A DNA stretch of 64,000 nt from NCBI GenBank assembly GCA_041166025.1, contig JBEAMJ010000078.1:62001-126000 (forward strand), given 5' to 3'. Every line of letters begins with the position of its first letter. The first letter of the stretch is position 1. The stretch comes from UBA7672 sp041166025 (GTDB lineage Bacteria; Pseudomonadota; Alphaproteobacteria; Caulobacterales; Hyphomonadaceae). The translations under genes and the position numbers were made by a program. The notes under the pieces were generated by a model that saw nothing but the letters and a program-made list of their open reading frames with translations, had not been told where the DNA came from and did no database searches. This document shows positions 61,122-64,000 of this stretch, piece by piece.

Positions 61122-61538
61122 ATGACTGACACCACACGCCCCGAGGTCACGCGCAGAGGGAACCCGCTGACGCGTCCGCTTTTCCTCGTGATGGGCGTCG
61201 TGCTGACCTTTGTCGGTGCGGTGGGCGTCATCACGCCGGGCTGGCCGGGGACGGTCTTCCTGATCCTCGCCGCCGGATGCTTTGCGCGCTCCTCGCCCAA
61301 GCTTGAGGCCTGGCTGATCGCGCATCCGCGGCTTGGACCAGACGTGGTGGCGTGGCGCGAGAACGGCGCGATCTCGCGTCCGGTCAAGTTCATCGCGATC
61401 GGATCGATGTTCGCCTCGTTCGTGATCGTGCTGCTGGTAAGCCGGTCCCTCGTCTGGACGGCGATCGCCGGCGTTTGCCTTGCGGCCAGCGCGCTCTATG
61501 TCGGCACGCGGCCGGGAGTGCCGAAGCAGGCAGGGTGA
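61122..61538 (+). CDS. YbaN/DUF454 family membrane protein
   Basis: 138 residues from the ATG at 61122. Family features: LVMGVVLTFVGAVGVITPGWPGTVFLILAA, then CFARSSPKLEAWLIAHPRLGP, and two final helices. The role of YbaN is unknown. It stops next to the convergent msrA gene, with no bases between. Confidence 0.9.
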   Translation: MTDTTRPEVTRRGNPLTRPLFLVMGVVLTFVGAVGVITPGWPGTVFLILAAGCFARSSPKLEAWLIAHPRLGPDVVAWRENGAISRPVKFIAIGSMFASFVIVLLVSRSLVWTAIAGVCLAASALYVGTRPGVPKQAG

Positions 61539-62120
61539 TCAGCCGACAGGTTTCCACACCTGTGCGAGGCGATCATCGCGCCGGCAGCCCGCGCGGTAGG
61601 CGTCGTAGTCGGCCTTGTTCCGCTTGGCGTAGTTGCGGTGGTATTCCTCGGCCGGCCAGAAATCACCGAGCGGCAGGATGGGCACGATGACCGTGCCGTT
61701 GACGCGACCGGACGCGATCACCTGCTGCTTCGATTTTTCGGCGGCGGCTTTCTGCGAAGGCGAGGCGAAGATGGCAGGCGCGTAGCTCTGGCCGCGGTCG
61801 CAGAACTGTCCGTTGGCGTCGGTGGGGTCGATGAGCGGCCAGTAGCGTGAGAGCAGCTGCTCGTAGCTGATTCTGGTCGGATCGAAGGTGACCCGCACGG
61901 CTTCGTAGTGGCCGGTCTGGTGGCTGGCGACCTGGAGATAGGTCGGGTTCTTCTCCCTGCCGCCGGTGTAGCCGGACTCAACCGAGATGACGCCGGGGAT
62001 GTAGCCCATGTCGGCTTCCATGCACCAGAAGCAGCCGCCGGCGAACACGGCCTGCTGCTTCTCCTGTGCGTGCGCAAGCGGGGCGAGGAGAAGGGCGAAG
62101 AGGGCGAGAAGAAAACGCAT
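61539..62120 (-). CDS. msrA: peptide-methionine (S)-S-oxide reductase, exported
   Basis: 193 residues from the ATG at 62120, which has a perfect AGGAGG ribosome site; the frame continues upstream to 62222 without one. The signal peptide ends near AHAQE, so the enzyme is periplasmic. The catalytic cysteine is C30 in GGCFWC, with the family GYTGG and HYEAVRVTFDP blocks. It repairs oxidised methionines. The usual cytoplasmic form lacks such a signal. Confidence 0.94.
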   Translation of the reverse strand: MRFLLALFALLLAPLAHAQEKQQAVFAGGCFWCMEADMGYIPGVISVESGYTGGREKNPTYLQVASHQTGHYEAVRVTFDPTRISYEQLLSRYWPLIDPTDANGQFCDRGQSYAPAIFASPSQKAAAEKSKQQVIASGRVNGTVIVPILPLGDFWPAEEYHRNYAKRNKADYDAYRAGCRRDDRLAQVWKPVG

Positions 62121-62301
62121 CGGGTTGCTCCTCCTGGGCCCGCTACAGGTGCGCTTCATCCGGGCCGGCGGCAAGGGTGTGGGGCCGGTCACCCCGGAGA
62201 GCGTGTGGATTCTGTGTGTCACGGGGCGCCAATTCCAGGTGGCGCTGGACGGAAACTCGCCTACTTAGGCAGCGAGATGAAGACGGTAGAGGAGAAACGC
62301 G

Positions 62302-63534
62302 ATGCGTCTCGGTATCATGGTTGCCGGTTCGGCCGCTGCGCTTGCAATCGGCATCGGGATCGCCGCCTTCGCACAACCGCCGGCTGAGACGCGCGCGACC
62401 AACAAGGCGGCCTATACGCCCGCCTTCGCCGGGCAGACACGTGCGCCGGCGCTGACAACTGACACCCAGTATGACGTGAAGGTCGTCGTGCCTGCGGGCC
62501 TCAGCTCGCCCTGGTCGGTCGAGTTCCTGCCGGGCGGAAAGTTCCTGATCACCGAGCGGATCGCCGGCCAGTTCCGGATCGCGGACGCCGCCGGGAAGGT
62601 CTCGGCGCCGATCAAGGACGGCGTGCCAGCCGTGCACGGCGTGGGGCAGGGCGGCCTGCTGGACGTGGCGCTCGATCCGGACTTCGCCGCGAACCAGATG
62701 ATCTACTGGAGCTATTCCGAGCCGCGGGCGGATGGAAAGAACAATACGGCGGTGGCGAAGGGCCGGCTGGTCGACGGCGCGCAGCCGAAGATCGAGAACA
62801 TCCAGACGATCTGGCGGCAGACGCCTTCGCTTCAGTCGAACCAGCATTTCGGATCGCGGGTCGTGTTTGCCAGGGACGGGACGCTCTTCGTGACGCTGGG
62901 CGATCGCGGCGCGCTGCCGGGGCGCATGCAGGCGCAGGACCTCAAGAGCGCGATCGGCAAGATCGTCCGCATCAACAAGGATGGCTCGATCCCGAAGGAC
63001 AATCCTTTCGTCGGGCGTGCGGATGCGTTGCCGGAGATATGGTCGTCGGGCCATCGCAATGTGCAGGGTGCCTTCCTGCATCCGGGTACGGGCGAGCTGT
63101 GGGGGCTCGAGCATGGCCCGCAGGGCGGGGATGAACTCAATATCGCGCGCAAGGGCAAGGATTATGGCTGGCCCACTGTCACCTATGGCGTCGAGTATGG
63201 CGGCACGCTGCGCAAGATCGGCGAGGGCTCGGCCAAGGCGGGCCTCGAACAGCCGGTCTATTACTGGGACCCGGTGATCGCGCCCGGCGGCCTCGCCTAT
63301 TACAACGCCGCCCTGTTCCCGAAATGGAAGGGCAGCGTGTTCGCCTCGGGCCTCAATCCGAGCTTCGTCTCGCGCCTGACGCTCGATGGCGACAAGGTGA
63401 CGGGCGAGGAGCGCTTCAAGTTCTCCGATCGCGCCAACGAGCGCTATCGCGACATCAATGTCGGACCCGATGGTGCGATCTATCTCCTGACCGACGGGCC
63501 AAATGCACGACTACTGAAAGTTGTGCCGAAGTGA
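62302..63534 (+). CDS. PQQ-dependent sugar dehydrogenase (glucose/sorbosone type)
   Basis: 410 residues. Signal peptide at 1-24 (MRLGIMVAGSAAALAIGIGI), then a six-bladed propeller. Recognised parts: LSSPWSVEFLPGGKFLITER, VGQGGLLDVALDPDF, NQHFGSRVVFARDG (the histidine is the usual catalytic position), SSGHRNVQGAFLHPGTGELWGLEHGPQGGDELN. It oxidises aldose sugars in the periplasm using PQQ. A GAGGAG ribosome site is just upstream. Confidence 0.92.
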   Translation: MRLGIMVAGSAAALAIGIGIAAFAQPPAETRATNKAAYTPAFAGQTRAPALTTDTQYDVKVVVPAGLSSPWSVEFLPGGKFLITERIAGQFRIADAAGKVSAPIKDGVPAVHGVGQGGLLDVALDPDFAANQMIYWSYSEPRADGKNNTAVAKGRLVDGAQPKIENIQTIWRQTPSLQSNQHFGSRVVFARDGTLFVTLGDRGALPGRMQAQDLKSAIGKIVRINKDGSIPKDNPFVGRADALPEIWSSGHRNVQGAFLHPGTGELWGLEHGPQGGDELNIARKGKDYGWPTVTYGVEYGGTLRKIGEGSAKAGLEQPVYYWDPVIAPGGLAYYNAALFPKWKGSVFASGLNPSFVSRLTLDGDKVTGEERFKFSDRANERYRDINVGPDGAIYLLTDGPNARLLKVVPK

Positions 63535-63568
63535 AATGGCGGGTGGAATTCGCCTGGCTCAATCCACC

Positions 63569-64000
63569 CTACAAAATCTCGTCAAGCCAGCCAGGGACAT
63601 CACCCAGCGTTGCGACCTCGCGATACTTTGGGTGGCCGTCGGGCTTGTCCGCGCGCTCGTGCTCCCAGACCAGCGGGTAGGGGACAAGGGCTGCGTAGCC
63701 GCCGGCGGCGAGCATGGGCAGGATGTCTGACTTGACCGAATTTCCCGTCATCAGTCCGGTCTCGGCTGAGCCGCCATGGCGGGCGAACGCCTTCACATAG
63801 ATTTCCGGGGTCTTCTCGGAGACGATCTCGACGCCGGAAAAGTGCGAGCCGAGGCCTGAGGCGGCAAGTTTGCTCTCCTGGTGGAAGAGGTCGCCCTTGG
63901 TGATGAGAACAAGCCGGCCGCGTTGCTTCAACTGCAGCAGCGCCTCCTCCACGCCGGGCAGGGGCTCGATCGGATGAGTCATCATCTCGCGCCCGGCGTC
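63569..64000 (-). CDS. HAD-family hydrolase, 5' end beyond window
   Basis: About 143 C-terminal residues, open to the window edge. It includes HPIEPLPGVEEAL, motif II LVLITKGD, KTPEIYVKAF, and motif III/IV ETGLMTGNSVKSDILPMLAAGG, so it is a HAD phosphatase of the YfnB/phosphoglycolate type. The nucleophile aspartate would be in the missing N-terminal part. An ATG pair at 63985 lies inside the domain and is not the start. Confidence 0.85.
   Translation of the reverse strand, partial: DAGREMMTHPIEPLPGVEEALLQLKQRGRLVLITKGDLFHQESKLAASGLGSHFSGVEIVSEKTPEIYVKAFARHGGSAETGLMTGNSVKSDILPMLAAGGYAALVPYPLVWEHERADKPDGHPKYREVATLGDVPGWLDEIL

Noticed and set aside
1..64000. CRISPR array, prophage, insertion sequence or tRNA/rRNA gene
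   Set aside because: I looked for repeated spacers, transposase or integrase motifs (apart from XerC) and RNA-like folds, and saw none.

Overview
The window is about 64 kb of GC-rich chromosome (roughly 65% GC by eye) that looks like a stalked or budding alphaproteobacterium of the Caulobacterales/Hyphomonadaceae type. The lineage call rests on an LDH-like malate dehydrogenase next to zapE, a sucCDA/sucB/lpd set, the flagellin regulators flbT and flaF directly ahead of several flagellin genes, sigma54-type flagellin promoters, and many short Cys-anchored lipoproteins. It is inference; no rRNA or marker gene is present. I found no insertion sequence, prophage, CRISPR array or tRNA.

Layout. 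1-4.6 kb: a cut membrane protein, then mdh, two paralogous secreted CDDDC proteins flanking a DUF1203 gene, zapE, and a single-domain response regulator. 4.7-14.1 kb: an acyltransferase, CreD-like protein, an orphan TAXI binding protein meeting a membrane LytTR regulator, a DUF2141 protein, an exported carotenoid oxygenase, an epoxide-hydrolase-fold lipoprotein and an MFS carrier. 14.2-24.4 kb: the 2-oxoglutarate dehydrogenase/succinyl-CoA ligase region. sucC-sucD-sucA run on the plus strand, while sucB, two small membrane genes, lpd and an esterase run on the minus strand, so the usual co-directional operon is broken. 24.5-27.4 kb: a methyltransferase-like protein, a lipoprotein and a MoxR ATPase. 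27.5-33.5 kb: the flagellin block with flbT, flaF, two long flagellins, an opposing GH29 fucosidase and a short divergent flagellin.

33.5-47.2 kb: MarC, a glycosyltransferase, a secreted protein of unknown function, a GST with a long disordered tail, rhomboid protease, Hsp20 behind a probable ROSE RNA thermometer, a lipoprotein methyltransferase, an EamA transporter, an amidase, two small lipoproteins, a XerC-type recombinase and PriA. 47.3-57 kb: a secreted protein interrupted by an amber codon, a cytochrome c, a GST diverging from a LysR regulator, VOC and methyltransferase genes, an enoyl-CoA hydratase, a broken TIR-transmembrane-SUMF1 gene, a receiver protein and pyruvate kinase. 57-64 kb: a pair of SxxK serine hydrolases, small membrane proteins, MsrA, a PQQ-type sugar dehydrogenase and a cut HAD hydrolase.

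Most of the window is housekeeping. The parts most worth a second look are the frameshifted, N-terminally truncated TIR-TM-SUMF1 gene with its eight-G tract (53295-54966), the ROSE-like leader of hsp20 (39755-39811), the amber-interrupted gene whose terminator sits beyond the stop (47186-48203), and the promoter architecture of the flagellin genes.
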